Position numbers and translations under genes: made by a program. 64,000 nucleotides of DNA from positions 62,001 through 126,000 of the forward strand of contig NZ_BSTJ01000002.1 of assembly GCF_030269445.1 (NCBI RefSeq), written 5' to 3'. The notes beneath the pieces were generated by a model. It did no database searches. It worked only from the letters and a program-made list of their open reading frames with translations, and was not told where the DNA came from. Each line of letters opens with the position of its first letter. Within the stretch, counting starts at the first letter, position 1. This DNA comes from Actinoallomurus iriomotensis (GTDB taxonomy: Bacteria; Actinomycetota; Actinomycetes; Streptosporangiales; Streptosporangiaceae). Positions 46,687 to 55,668 of this stretch are shown one piece after another.

Positions 46687-47607
46687 TCACGATTTGGCGA
46701 ACGGCGGGTAGCCGCTGGTGTAGGTCAGTTCGATCAGTTCGGTACGGGGGGCTGCCCGGGCCAGTGCGGCGCGGATCGGGCCGATGTCGGCGGGAATGGT
46801 GCGGCCGGGCAGGAAGTCGTCGTGGTGGCTGAGAATCACGCGTGCGGGATGGAGGAGCTGGGCCTGCCGGGCGATGAAGTCGGCGAGGCTGCCCTGGATC
46901 GGTTCGCCGTCGATGGTGGGCCTGCCGGTTGCGGCGAGGATGGCCACGTCGGGGCGTAGGTCGCGCAGGATTCCACTCCAGTGTCCAGAGGTGTCTTGGA
47001 ACAGCAGGCGGCCTTGGCTGGTTTCGAACAGGTAGAGAAGTGCGCCGCCATCGCCGCGCGGGTGCTGGTTGCTGAGTTGGAAGTGGGCGAGCATCTGGGG
47101 AGAGAGGCCGGCCAGCCCGGTGGCCGGGGGCCGTTCGGCCTGTCGGACTTGGCGTTCCTGGTAGGTGAGCCACAGATCGCCCAGGCATGCTTCGTCGGAT
47201 GCGGGGAATTGGTGGGTCCAGACCGAGGAATGCAAGCTGGGGTAGACCGCGACGGTCACGTCGGCCGACAGCCGGATGCGTTCGCCTCCGCTGACCGGTA
47301 GCAGTTGATCGTCGGGAACGCCCTCTCGTTCCATGATGCGGATGGTTTCGTGGCTGCCGATGATCGTGGCACCGGTGCGCCGGGCGATGCGTTCCGCGCC
47401 CCACAAATGATCAAAATGAGAGTGGCCGATCACGATCCAGTCGGCTCTGTCGATATCGTCGGTGCGCACGTCGGGTCCCGGCGCACCGGGAAACCGATCG
47501 ATGTAGGCATCGAGGAAGACGACCAGCTCGCCGACGGTCAGGCGGAAGGTCGCGCAGCCGTACCAATCCAGGGTCGCCTCGGCGGTGCCGCCATCATCGT
47601 CGGCCAC
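46687..47607 (-). CDS. MBL-fold metallo-hydrolase
   Basis: A 306-residue metallo-beta-lactamase-fold protein. The start LDWYGCATFRLTVGELVVFLDAY is the usual beta-strand pair, followed by the dinuclear metal motif IGHSHFDHLWGAERIA, later LLFQDTSGHW and RVILSHHDDFLP with further metal ligands. No signal peptide is present. Relatives include UlaG-like lactonases and phosphodiesterases. It lies 2 bp after the beta-diketone-hydrolase-like gene and 51 bp before the isochorismatase-like gene, so all three form one operon. A lactonase role in the same pathway is possible but not shown. Confidence 0.88.
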   Translation of the reverse strand: MADDDGGTAEATLDWYGCATFRLTVGELVVFLDAYIDRFPGAPGPDVRTDDIDRADWIVIGHSHFDHLWGAERIARRTGATIIGSHETIRIMEREGVPDDQLLPVSGGERIRLSADVTVAVYPSLHSSVWTHQFPASDEACLGDLWLTYQERQVRQAERPPATGLAGLSPQMLAHFQLSNQHPRGDGGALLYLFETSQGRLLFQDTSGHWSGILRDLRPDVAILAATGRPTIDGEPIQGSLADFIARQAQLLHPARVILSHHDDFLPGRTIPADIGPIRAALARAAPRTELIELTYTSGYPPFAKS

Positions 47608-47609
47608 TG

Positions 47610-48434
47610 CTAACCCCGATTTCCGGGCCGGTCCGTAAAGACGCCGAAGAGCTCATGGGCCATGCCGAAACCATGATCCTCCAGCAATCGCCGCCGGAAG
47701 GGGCGCTGGACGATGGCGTGGGTCAGGCGTCGCGTGGATCGGGGCCTGTCCATCATCGTCTGGGCGATCTGTCGTGCGCGAGGCAACAGATCGTCGGTGG
47801 GCAGCACCTCGTTGACCAGTCCCAGGTCCAGCGCCTTGCGAGCGTCGATCCGCTCGCTGGTGTACAAGGCATGAGCGGCCCGTTTGGGCCCCAGCAAGGA
47901 TTGGAAGGCCAGTTGCAGACCGTCGCCCGGCGCCTGCCCGGCGGCGAAGTGCCCGTCGGAGAAGACCGCGTCCTCGGCGGCGAGTGTGATGTCGCAGAAT
48001 AGGGCGAGCTCGGTGTGGAAGCCGGGACCGTTGACCACCCCGATGGTGGGGACATCGACTCCGAAGACAAGGTTCTCCAGGAGCTTCATCCCGTCGTAGT
48101 AGAGTTCGTGGGCGATATCGCCGGGCCATTCATGAAACGGCTGGGCGAAGGAGGCAGGGTCGACGCCGGCCAGCCACGCGTTACCGGTTCCCGTCAGGAT
48201 CACGACCTCGTTGCGGGGGTCGTTGCCGATCTCCTGCCAGGCCTGACCCCAAGCGTTGTGAAGTCCCAGGGAGTAGACGGCGGGGCCGCCCTTGGAGTGC
48301 ATTCGTAGTTCTATGACCCCGCCGTTACGCTCTACGACAAAATGGTCGGAGTACTTATCTGCATACTCATCCAACGCCGGCCGCCCGACGAATCCGCCCA
48401 GACGGTCATGCCACTCATCCACTTCCTTGGGCAT
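47610..48434 (-). CDS. Crotonase-fold beta-diketone hydrolase-like protein (6-oxocamphor hydrolase type)
   Basis: A 274-residue crotonase-superfamily protein. Unlike ordinary enoyl-CoA hydratases, the region FCDITLAAEDAVFSDGHFAAGQAPGDG followed by LLGPKRAAHALYTSERIDARKALDLGLVNEVL closely recalls 6-oxocamphor hydrolase, which cleaves a C-C bond in cyclic beta-diketones without coenzyme A. NEVVILTGTGNAWLAGVDP forms the oxyanion hole. The ATG at 48434 has GGGAGGT 9 nt upstream. It is the first gene of the operon and divergent from tetR, suggesting an inducible catabolic function. The reaction is inferred from remembered family sequence. Confidence 0.78.
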   Translation of the reverse strand: MPKEVDEWHDRLGGFVGRPALDEYADKYSDHFVVERNGGVIELRMHSKGGPAVYSLGLHNAWGQAWQEIGNDPRNEVVILTGTGNAWLAGVDPASFAQPFHEWPGDIAHELYYDGMKLLENLVFGVDVPTIGVVNGPGFHTELALFCDITLAAEDAVFSDGHFAAGQAPGDGLQLAFQSLLGPKRAAHALYTSERIDARKALDLGLVNEVLPTDDLLPRARQIAQTMMDRPRSTRRLTHAIVQRPFRRRLLEDHGFGMAHELFGVFTDRPGNRG

Positions 48435-48486
48435 CGGCCCGCACCTCCCAATCCAACGCCCCCTCGCTGACGCAAGGGACATAACC

Positions 48487-48533
48487 GGGGACCGTCCCCG
48501 ATTCGATGCCAGTACAATATGGGGACACTCCCC
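48487..48533. promoter_or_regulatory. Twin operators in the tetR/hydrolase intergenic region
   Basis: GGGGA-CCG-TCCCCGATT (48487-48503) and GGGGA-CAC-TCCCCGATT (48521-48537) are two copies of one short palindrome, 34 bp apart. TACAAT at 48513-48518, a good -10 for rightward tetR transcription, lies between them, so the second copy covers the likely transcription start. They are the expected binding sites for the adjacent TetR protein on both divergent promoters. Confidence 0.7.
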
Positions 48534-48561
48534 GATTTGCAACACCGACCGAGGAACGTAC

Positions 48562-49191
48562 GTGATCAAGCCGGAGACCGGCGCGCCCGAAGCGGCACAA
48601 CGCCCCATGCGCGCCGATGCACGCCGAAACTACGATCGGCTCCTCGTGGCGGCGAGGGACGCCTTCACCGCCTACGGAGCCGATGCCTCCCTGGACGACA
48701 TCGCCCGTAACGCGGGGGTCGGCAACGCTACGCTGTACCGGCATTTCCCCAGCCGAGAGGCCCTGCTGGACGCGGTCTTCCGGGACCGAGTCCAGACGCT
48801 GTGCGCTCAGGCGGAGGAGTTGCTCGGCCGCGAGTCACCCCATGACGCGCTCGTCACCTGGCTACGGGCCCTCGTCGTGCACGTCACCACCTACCGAGGC
48901 CTGGCAGCCTGGCTCATGTCCACCGCGACCGGACAAGAGCAGTCCCCGGCCTCATGCCAGGAGTTGATACGCGCGGCTGGAAAGTCCCTGCTCGTCCGGG
49001 CCCAACAATCCGGAGCTGTCCGTCCTGACATCGGCACCTCACAGCTGCTCAGGTTCACCCACGCGATCGCCCTGGCTACCGAAGAGACGCCAGGCGAAGC
49101 CGACCAGCTACTTTCACTGGTCATGGACGGTCTCCGAATGCGGACGGCCCCACCACCCGCCTTCTCCCCCTCTGATCCATCAGCGGGATGA
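48562..49191 (+). CDS. TetR/AcrR-family transcriptional repressor
   Basis: A 209-residue regulator. The N-terminal HTH reads RRNYDRLLVAARDAFTAYGADASLDDIARNAGVGNATLYRHFPSREALLDAVF, a textbook TetR domain. The C-terminal domain is helical (LVTWLRALVVHVTTYRG, IGTSQLLRFTHAIALATEE) and should bind the inducer. The GTG at 48562 has GAGGAA 6 nt upstream. It is divergent from the three-gene hydrolase operon, with two matching palindromes between them, so it probably represses both directions until a pathway substrate binds. Confidence 0.92.
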   Translation: MIKPETGAPEAAQRPMRADARRNYDRLLVAARDAFTAYGADASLDDIARNAGVGNATLYRHFPSREALLDAVFRDRVQTLCAQAEELLGRESPHDALVTWLRALVVHVTTYRGLAAWLMSTATGQEQSPASCQELIRAAGKSLLVRAQQSGAVRPDIGTSQLLRFTHAIALATEETPGEADQLLSLVMDGLRMRTAPPPAFSPSDPSAG

Positions 49192-49480
49192 ACGCGGTGA
49201 ATCACCGTGCTGGCCAGGGCTGAGGATCCGGGCGATCGGCCGGCATCGGCGGTCGGCGACCAGGTGGATCTTCGTGCTCGACCCGCCACGAGACGGCCCC
49301 AGCGCCTCACCGCCCGGACCGGCATCGGAATTCTTGTTGTCCCCTGTGGGCGCATTGGCGGCCAGGACATGGCGAGCGCCGGCCGCGTGCTGGTGAGCGC
49401 GGGCAATGGTCGAATCGGCGCTGACCGTCCAATCCTCACCCTAGGCCTCATCGGCTCCGGCCCGCAGCCGATCCCTGCCG
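49183..49480 (-). pseudogene. IS5-family transposase remnant
   Basis: The minus strand reads ADEA, a TAG stop, then GEDWTVSADSTIARAHQHAAG, ARHVLAANAPTGDNKNSD, EALGPSRGGSSTKIHLVADRR, and CRPIARILSPGQHGDSP before a stop. This is the DDE-domain core of IS5 (IS427/IS1647-like) transposases: DWTVS-x-DSTxxRAHQHAAGAR and LGRSRGGxxTKIHLxxD. The reading frame contains an internal stop and lacks both ends. It abuts the 3' end of tetR and marks the right side of the island. From 49500 to 50109 I see no confident gene, only a C-rich stretch and a possible short lipoprotein-like ORF. Confidence 0.75.
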
Positions 49481-49777
49481 CGGATGCGCGGGCAGAGCGT
49501 GGACTGTCGTCACAAAACGGCACCCATCACCCCCGCAGGCCCACGCCTACAGGTCCAGCCCGCCACAAGCCGCCCCGCCACCAGCCATCCGACCACCACC
49601 CGCCCTCACCGGCCGTCCCCCTGCAGGCTGTCCCCGCAGACCGTCTCGCCACGGCCGTCTCGCCACTGGCCGTGCCCCCAACGGGCCCATCCCGCCAGAG
49701 CCTCATCCCACCGAAGGTGGTCTCGGCAAGGGTGCTTCGGCGGGCGGTTTCGGCTGGGCTCGGGCGGGGTGACGATG

Positions 49778-50068
49778 CCTCACCGGATACGGCTGGACCG
49801 ATGGTGGAGTTCGGGCGTCACGGCCATCGGCGTGGTTCTCGTGTCGGTCGTCAGTGGCTGCGGCTTCTCTCCTCCGTGGCCGCTCACCACGCTGGTCCTC
49901 CCGCCGGCATGCACCGGCGGCGGCGAGGCGCAGGCGCTGGCGCCGGCGCTGGCCGTGACCGGCTCGCTGAGTTGCCAGGTGAGGGCGGCTGTGGGAAGGC
50001 GGCCGAGGTTCGCCTTGCTCCGATGTCGCTCACGGTCTCCGCTGGTGCGGCGGCCGGCGCGCCGGTAA
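49778..50068 (+). CDS. Possible small lipoprotein-like ORF (doubtful)
   Basis: An ATG at 49778 begins MPHRIRLDRWWSSGVTAIGV followed by VLVSVVSGCGFSPP, which resembles a lipoprotein signal with a VSGC lipobox. The remaining 60 residues are low-complexity and Arg-rich, with no recognised domain, and the surrounding DNA looks degraded. A GGTGA stretch precedes the ATG. I list it because the signal-like start is hard to ignore; it may equally be chance. Confidence 0.2.
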   Translation, partial: PHRIRLDRWWSSGVTAIGVVLVSVVSGCGFSPPWPLTTLVLPPACTGGGEAQALAPALAVTGSLSCQVRAAVGRRPRFALLRCRSRSPLVRRPARR

Positions 50069-50109
50069 TCCAGGTGCCGGATGACGGCCGATCCTGGCAA
50101 GGTCCACGT

Positions 50110-51009
50110 ATGCCGATCGTTGACGTGTCGTCCGGAGTGTCCATCGCCTACGAGAGCTTCGGCGATCCCCGTGACGTCCCGGTTCTGCTCGTCATGGGCT
50201 TCGGCGCTCAGATGATCGCCTGGCACGAGGACTTCTGTCGTGCGCTGGCGGACCGCGGCCGCCATGTGATCCGTTACGACAACCGCGACTGCGGGCTGTC
50301 CACCAAGTTCGACGATCACCCGGTCGACATGGGGCGGTTCATCGCCGCGGTGAGCTCGGGAGACCTTCCCTCCGCCCTCGCGATGGTTCCCTACCGGCTG
50401 CAGGACATGGCCGACGACGGCCTGGGCCTGCTCACCGCGCTCGGCATCGAACGAGCTCATGTGGTCGGAGCCTCGATGGGCGGGATGATCGCTCAGACGA
50501 TGGCCATCACCCGGCCGGAGCGGGTGCTGACCCTGACGTCGATGATGTCCTCGACCGGCGAGAGTGAATACGGCCGGCCCAGTCCCGAAGCCCGGGCGGT
50601 GCTGTTCGGCCCGAGGCCGGGAGACCGCGACGGGTACGTCGCAGCGGCGGACCGGGACCTCGTGTGGGCCTCCAAGCGCTACGGCGACCCCGCGGCCCTT
50701 CGAGAGCTGGCCGCTGCCGGCTACGACCGCGCCTACCACCCCGCCGGGGTCGGGCGTCAGCTCGGCGCGATGATCCTCAGTGGCTCGCGTGCCGACGCGC
50801 TCCGCGAGCTCCAGGTGCCGACTCTGGTGATCCACGGTCTGGACGACACACTGATCGACCCCAGTGGCGGGCGGCGCACCGCGGAGCTGGTGCCCGGAGC
50901 CGAGCTTCTGCTGATCCCCGACATGGGTCACGACCGCCCGCGCGAGCTCTGGCCCGAGATCATCGATGCTCTGGAGGCCCACACCCGCGGATCCGCGGAT
51001 GCGCGATGA
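50110..51009 (+). CDS. Alpha/beta-hydrolase
   Basis: A 299-residue alpha/beta-hydrolase fold protein. VLLVMGFGAQMIAWHEDFCRALADRG includes the oxyanion HGxx-type turn (here MGFG), the nucleophile elbow is VVGASMGGMIAQTMA, the acid is in VIHGLDDTLIDPSGG, and the base in LIPDMGHDRPRELW. The pattern resembles esterases and the TAP/aclacinomycin methylesterase (RdmC) group. The ATG at 50110 has AAGG about 8 nt upstream. It follows 900 bp of apparently degraded DNA and stands alone on its strand; the substrate is unknown. Confidence 0.88.
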   Translation: MPIVDVSSGVSIAYESFGDPRDVPVLLVMGFGAQMIAWHEDFCRALADRGRHVIRYDNRDCGLSTKFDDHPVDMGRFIAAVSSGDLPSALAMVPYRLQDMADDGLGLLTALGIERAHVVGASMGGMIAQTMAITRPERVLTLTSMMSSTGESEYGRPSPEARAVLFGPRPGDRDGYVAAADRDLVWASKRYGDPAALRELAAAGYDRAYHPAGVGRQLGAMILSGSRADALRELQVPTLVIHGLDDTLIDPSGGRRTAELVPGAELLLIPDMGHDRPRELWPEIIDALEAHTRGSADAR

Positions 51010-51027
51010 AGGCGGACAGGCCGGTGG

Positions 51028-51954
51028 TCAGGCGCGTTCTCGGGCGGCCAGTACGGGGAGGCCGTCGGCTTCCTGGACGGCCTCGTGCCGGGGGAACAGC
51101 ACCAGGGCCACCAGGGCCAGGCCGAAACCGCTCATGCGCAGTGCCAGCAGGAGCCGGTCGTCCGGCCACGGCTCCTTGTACAGCAGCGGCCCGAACACCG
51201 CCAGCTCCGTCTTCGCCGCCACCGTCAGCACCGTCACCACGATCGACATCCGGCATCGCTGCAGCCCGATCTGCAGCTGGGCCAGGCCGAACACCGCCAT
51301 CCCCACCGCGACGTACGGATAGGGCGTCGTGTACGCCGCGGCGGCCAGGCCGTGCGTGCTGTAGACCGACGCGACTCCCTTGATCGCCAGTTCGGAGATG
51401 CCGAGGCTGATGCCGGACCCGAACCCGTACGCGACCCCGGCGAGCGGCCGGGCGTGGCGGCCGAACGCGCGCACGTCGCCGCCCACCAGCACGACCGCGC
51501 TGATCAGCACGCCCGGGACGACCACGGCGGCCAGCACGGCCGGACCGGCGACGCTGCTGGTGAGCACCTCGCGGGCGCCGTTGGAGACGCCGATGAACGC
51601 GGTCGCGACCCCGAACAGCGCGATGCTGAACCACTCGCGGCCGGTCAGCCGTTCGCGGAAGAACACGCCGGCGTAGAAGAGGATGAACGCCAGGCTCGCG
51701 ACGAAGATCGGCTCGGCCAGGCTGAGCGGCAGCATCGTCAGCGCCTCGACCTGTGTCGCGACGCCGGACAGGACGATGACCAGGCCGGTGAGCCACAGCC
51801 GGTTGGTGTAGGTATGCCTGATCAGACGCAGCGGACGGGTGCCGCGCAGCACGGGCATGCGGTTCGCCGCGACCCGGAAGACGATGAACCCCAGGTAGTA
51901 GATGATCGTCGCCATCGCCGCGAGGATGGCTCCCTTGAGGTCAGAGGCGCCCAT
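51028..51954 (-). CDS. DMT-family (EamA-like) membrane transporter
   Basis: A 308-residue protein with about nine to ten membrane helices arranged in two repeats: MATIIYYLGFIVFRVAANRM, GLVIVLSGVATQVEALTMLPLSLAEPIFVASLAFILFYAGVFF, and a second half with LAGVAYGFGSGISLGISELAIKGV. The LSLAEPIFVASLAF segment resembles DMT/NIPA-type proteins. The transported compound cannot be told from sequence. It ends 18 bp from the convergent hydrolase gene. Confidence 0.83.
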   Translation of the reverse strand: MGASDLKGAILAAMATIIYYLGFIVFRVAANRMPVLRGTRPLRLIRHTYTNRLWLTGLVIVLSGVATQVEALTMLPLSLAEPIFVASLAFILFYAGVFFRERLTGREWFSIALFGVATAFIGVSNGAREVLTSSVAGPAVLAAVVVPGVLISAVVLVGGDVRAFGRHARPLAGVAYGFGSGISLGISELAIKGVASVYSTHGLAAAAYTTPYPYVAVGMAVFGLAQLQIGLQRCRMSIVVTVLTVAAKTELAVFGPLLYKEPWPDDRLLLALRMSGFGLALVALVLFPRHEAVQEADGLPVLAARERA

Positions 51955-52123
51955 GCGCCGGGCCTTCCGAGCGGCGTCGACTGGGCATCGGCTTTCCTCG
52001 TCTCACGGGCCCCGATGATCGCGGGTAACTCATCGGGTATCAAGAGTCATATTCGCGCATGGAAACGCCCATGTCCCGACATTCGACCGACCTCGGACGG
52101 CGACTTCGCGCCCTCCGCCGCTG

Positions 52124-53050
52124 TCAGTTCCAGGGCAACGCGGCCCTGGCCTGCCAGTATGCGTCCGGCGGCATGGCGAGAGCGGACAGTTCACGCAATT
52201 CGCCCGGCGAAAGGGGAACGGACTCCGCGCCGAGATTCGTGCGAATCTGCTCCACGCTCACCGCCCCGGACAGCACCGTGTCCGCCCACGGCTCCGCCAG
52301 GATCGCCGCCAGCGCGACCGCGTCCGCGGTCAGGCCGCGCCCGGCCGCCACCCGCCGTACGGTCTCGGGCGGCTCGGCCGCCAGGCGGCCGTTGGCGAGC
52401 CCCTCCTTGACGATCACGTGGGCGCCGGCCGCATGGGCCTCGGCCAGGGCGTCGCCGACGGAGGACTCCAGGACGTTCCACGTCGACTGGACCGTCGTGA
52501 ACAGACGCCGCCCGCCGACCTCCAGCGCGAGCGCCCGGCGTACGGTGTCGGCCTGGGCGGGCCCGGAGGTGGAGAACCCGACCCGCACGCCCTCGGCGGC
52601 CAGCTCCGCCAGGGCGTCGAGCAGCGCGGCGTCGCCGAAGAGCGGGCTGTCGGCGGTCAGCGAGTGCACCTGGTACACGTCGAGCCGGTCGCCGAGGAGC
52701 CCCCGCGTCTCGGCGAGCTGCGTGCGGAACCGGTCCAGGGAGTGCTCCTTGACCTCGTGCACGGCGGCGTCGGAACGCCAGCCGCCGACGTAGGCGTACC
52801 CCCACTTGCTGGAGACCGTGACGTCGGCGTGGCCGCGCTCGTCCAGCCACCCCGCGAGGAACTCCTCCGACCGGCCGTAGGACCGCGCGGCGTCGATCCA
52901 CCGCACCCCGGCCGCGTACGCGGCGTCGAGCACCCGCCACGTCGCCGCGCGCATCGCCTCGACCGTGCGCTCCGCGGGCAGCGCGCCCTCACGGCCGACG
53001 TTGATGTAGGCCGGCCGGCCCAGGGCCGCCAGGCCGATCCCCATCCGCAT
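52124..53050 (-). CDS. Aldo/keto reductase family oxidoreductase
   Basis: A 308-residue TIM-barrel reductase. Catalytic residues are visible: Asp and Tyr in WIDAARSYGRSEEFLAGWL, Lys in VTVSSKWGYAY, and His in DVYQVHSL. A C-terminal cofactor-binding segment (WADTVLSGAVSVEQIRTNLGA) is present. The ATG at 53050 has GGGGGAA about 8 nt upstream and is preferred over 53077. It probably reduces carbonyls with NADPH. It is divergent from the adenylyl cyclase gene, with 119 bp between starts. Confidence 0.9.
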   Translation of the reverse strand: MRMGIGLAALGRPAYINVGREGALPAERTVEAMRAATWRVLDAAYAAGVRWIDAARSYGRSEEFLAGWLDERGHADVTVSSKWGYAYVGGWRSDAAVHEVKEHSLDRFRTQLAETRGLLGDRLDVYQVHSLTADSPLFGDAALLDALAELAAEGVRVGFSTSGPAQADTVRRALALEVGGRRLFTTVQSTWNVLESSVGDALAEAHAAGAHVIVKEGLANGRLAAEPPETVRRVAAGRGLTADAVALAAILAEPWADTVLSGAVSVEQIRTNLGAESVPLSPGELRELSALAMPPDAYWQARAALPWN

Positions 53051-53169
53051 CCGTACCGTTCCCCCGATTCCGCCCATGTCCCGCGGCCAATCGGCCGCCC
53101 ACCGTCGTCCGCTCCCCGGCTTTCGGTAACACTAGTGTCCCCGAATGTCCCGCGACGGGAGGGATGGCG

Positions 53170-54774
53170 GTGGGCGGCAGGAATCGGGCCGAGCGGCTCC
53201 GGACGTGGCTCGACGGGCCGTCCGGCGTCTCTCGCGTCGGCCTCGAACGCCGTACGCGGTGGATGCTCATCGTCGCGGTCGGCGGCGCCAACCTCGCCGG
53301 CGCGCTGTTCGTCCTGCTGTTCTCGACCTTCGTGATGCCCGACCCGCCGGGTCTGGCCGACCCCGCGCGCGTGCGCCTGGTCAACCTGGTGGTGTTCTCC
53401 GCGTACGTCCTGTTCGGCGCGCCGATCGGCATCGCGTGGGGGATCCGGCTGTGCCGGCCGTTGCGCACGTTCGCCGCGCACGACGGCGAGCCGGACGAGA
53501 TCGAACGCCGGGCGGTCCTGCGCGGGCCGTTGCGGCTGATGGCGATGCAGGCGACGCTGTGGGCTAGCGGCGCGGCCGGGTGGGCCGTCATCGACCTGGC
53601 CTACTCCCCGTTGCTCGCGCTCAAGGTGAGCATGATCACCCTGCTCGGCGCCATCACGACCTGCGCGCTCGTCTACCTGCTCGCCGAACGCCTGCTGCGC
53701 CCGTTCGCGGCCATCGTGATGGCGTCGCGGCCCACTCCCCACGACGGATGGTTCGGCATCACGCCGCGCACCATGCTCGCCTGGGCGCTCGGCACCGGCG
53801 TGCCGCTGCTCGGCCTGGTCATCACCGCGGTGGCCGCGCTGGTGGTGACCGGCATGTCGCTGACGCAGCTCGCGGTCACCATCCTGGTGCTCGGCGGGGT
53901 GGCGCTGCTGGTCGGGTTCGAGGTCACCTACATCGCCGCGCGCGCGGTCGCCGACCCGGTCCGGTCCGTACGGGAGGGCCTGGCCCGGATCGAACGCGGC
54001 GACCTGCAGGCGTCCGTGCCCGTGTACGACGCGGGCGAGCTGGGCGGCCTGCAGGCGGGGTTCAACCACATGGCCACCGGCCTGCGCGAGAACGAGCGGA
54101 TCCGCGACCTGTTCGGCCGGCACGTCGGCGAGGACGTCGCCCGGCACGCGCTCGAACACGGCGTCGCCCTCGGCGGCGAGGTCTGCGAGGCGGCCGTCAT
54201 CTTCGCCGACCTGAAGGGCTCGACCCGGCTGGCCGCGACCCGGCCGCCCGGCGAGGTCGTCGGCCTGCTCAACGCCTACTTCGGCATCGTCGTGGAGGTC
54301 GTGGCCGCGCACGGCGGGCTGATCAACAAGTTCCAGGGCGACGCGGCGCTGGCCGTCTTCGGCGCGCCGCAGCAGCTGGAGGACCCGGCCGGTCAGGCGC
54401 TCGCCGCCGCCCGGAAGCTGTCCCACCGGCTGCGGGCCGAACTGCCGCAGCTGCACGCGGGCATCGGGGTGTCCTCGGGACAGGTCGTGGCCGGGCACAT
54501 CGGCGCCGAACAGCGGCTGGAGTACACCGTCATCGGCGACCCGGTCAACGAGGCGGCCCGGCTGAGCGACCTGGCCAAGAGCACCGACGAACGCCTCCTG
54601 GCGTCGGCCACGGTGGTCGGCGCGGCGCACCAGGGCGAGGCGTCCCGCTGGCGCCTGGGCAACACGGTGACCCTGCGCGGCCGCCCCGCCCGTACCCGCC
54701 TCGCCTCGCCGTTCGGCCCGCCTCCCCCGGGCACGATCCAGCGGGTCCTGCGCCTCCTCAACCACCGCAAGTAG
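53170..54774 (+). CDS. Membrane adenylyl cyclase with HAMP domain
   Basis: A 534-residue class III nucleotidyl cyclase. Six membrane helices occupy residues about 30-250, then a HAMP linker (ARAVADPVRSVREGLARIERGDLQASVPV). The catalytic domain has metal Asp in AAVIFADLKGSTRLA, substrate-specifying Lys in LINKFQGDAALAVFG with the second metal Asp, and YTVIGDPVNEAARL with the second specificity Asp and catalytic Asn/Arg. The Lys/Asp pair indicates ATP rather than GTP. The GTG at 53170 has GGAGGG 6 nt upstream; the ATG at 53164 would abut it. This organization matches mycobacterial Rv1318c-Rv1320c cyclases. Confidence 0.92.
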   Translation: MGGRNRAERLRTWLDGPSGVSRVGLERRTRWMLIVAVGGANLAGALFVLLFSTFVMPDPPGLADPARVRLVNLVVFSAYVLFGAPIGIAWGIRLCRPLRTFAAHDGEPDEIERRAVLRGPLRLMAMQATLWASGAAGWAVIDLAYSPLLALKVSMITLLGAITTCALVYLLAERLLRPFAAIVMASRPTPHDGWFGITPRTMLAWALGTGVPLLGLVITAVAALVVTGMSLTQLAVTILVLGGVALLVGFEVTYIAARAVADPVRSVREGLARIERGDLQASVPVYDAGELGGLQAGFNHMATGLRENERIRDLFGRHVGEDVARHALEHGVALGGEVCEAAVIFADLKGSTRLAATRPPGEVVGLLNAYFGIVVEVVAAHGGLINKFQGDAALAVFGAPQQLEDPAGQALAAARKLSHRLRAELPQLHAGIGVSSGQVVAGHIGAEQRLEYTVIGDPVNEAARLSDLAKSTDERLLASATVVGAAHQGEASRWRLGNTVTLRGRPARTRLASPFGPPPPGTIQRVLRLLNHRK

Positions 54775-54996
54775 CCAGAAAACGTCCCATTGCCGCATTC
54801 CCGGCGTGCGTCGTGAGGGAGTTCCGGCTCCTATGGAAAACGCTTTCCGGCCTGCTGCAACGGGTTCTCGCCGCACGTCCGCTAATGGATACCAATTCTG
54901 TCAACACGTGTAAGCGGGGTTCTGCGGAGCTTGAGCCGGAATCCGTGTTGAATAGGCACCACGCTCGACGCAGCCGGAGGGGCTAGGAGGGACGGT

Positions 54997-55668
54997 GTGA
55001 TGACCCAGGCTCCGTACGTCGTGGGTTCCCGGGCCGATCGGCAGACCGCTCAGGCATGGGCGTTCGACCGGATCGGGGAGCGATACGACGAGGCGTTCCC
55101 GCACAAGGATGGGCAGCTCTCGGCCGTGCGCCGGCTACTCGACCGGCTTCCGCCCGGGGCGCGGATCCTCGACGCCGGATGCGGCACGGGCACTCCGACC
55201 GCGCGGCAGCTCGCCGATGCCGGGCACTCGGTGGTCGGGATCGACATCTCCGACGAGATGCTCCGCCTGGCCCGCCGGGACGTGCCGGAAGCGGAATTCC
55301 TCCGCCGCCCCATAGAGGAACTTGATGCATCCTTGGGGGAATTCGCGGCAGTTGTCGCATTTTTCTCGCTGCTGATGCTGCCGCGCGTGGAGATCCCGCC
55401 CGCGCTCGAGCACTTTCACGACCTGCTCGCGCCGGGAGGTCATCTGGTGCTCGGCATGGTGGAGGCGGACCTCGACGACACGCCGATCCAGTTCCTCGGC
55501 AGTCCCGTACGGGTGAGCGGGTACATGCGCGACGAACTCGTGTCGCTCGTCACCGAGGCGGGGTTCGAGGTCACCGAGCTGCACCACCTGACGTACGCCC
55601 CGGCCAGCGCCGAGCTCCTGCCCGAGGTGCAGCTGTTCCTGTTCTGCCGCCGCGACGGCCTTCGGTGA
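54997..55668 (+). CDS. Class I SAM-dependent methyltransferase
   Basis: A 223-residue methyltransferase with motif I ILDAGCGTGTPTARQLADAG, the acidic end of beta-2 VVGIDISDEML, motif II-like AAVVAFFSLLMLPR, and LLAPGGHLVLGMVEADLDD. AGGAGG lies 6 nt before the GTG at 54997 (9 nt before the ATG at 55000). Its stop overlaps the start of the PP2C regulator gene by 4 nt (GTGA), so the two are coupled. The methyl acceptor is unknown; similar enzymes act on small molecules. Confidence 0.9.
   Translation: MMTQAPYVVGSRADRQTAQAWAFDRIGERYDEAFPHKDGQLSAVRRLLDRLPPGARILDAGCGTGTPTARQLADAGHSVVGIDISDEMLRLARRDVPEAEFLRRPIEELDASLGEFAAVVAFFSLLMLPRVEIPPALEHFHDLLAPGGHLVLGMVEADLDDTPIQFLGSPVRVSGYMRDELVSLVTEAGFEVTELHHLTYAPASAELLPEVQLFLFCRRDGLR

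Noticed and set aside
52657-54876. A 739-codon minus-strand frame
   Set aside because: It spans antisense of the adenylyl cyclase and an out-of-frame copy of the aldo/keto reductase region.
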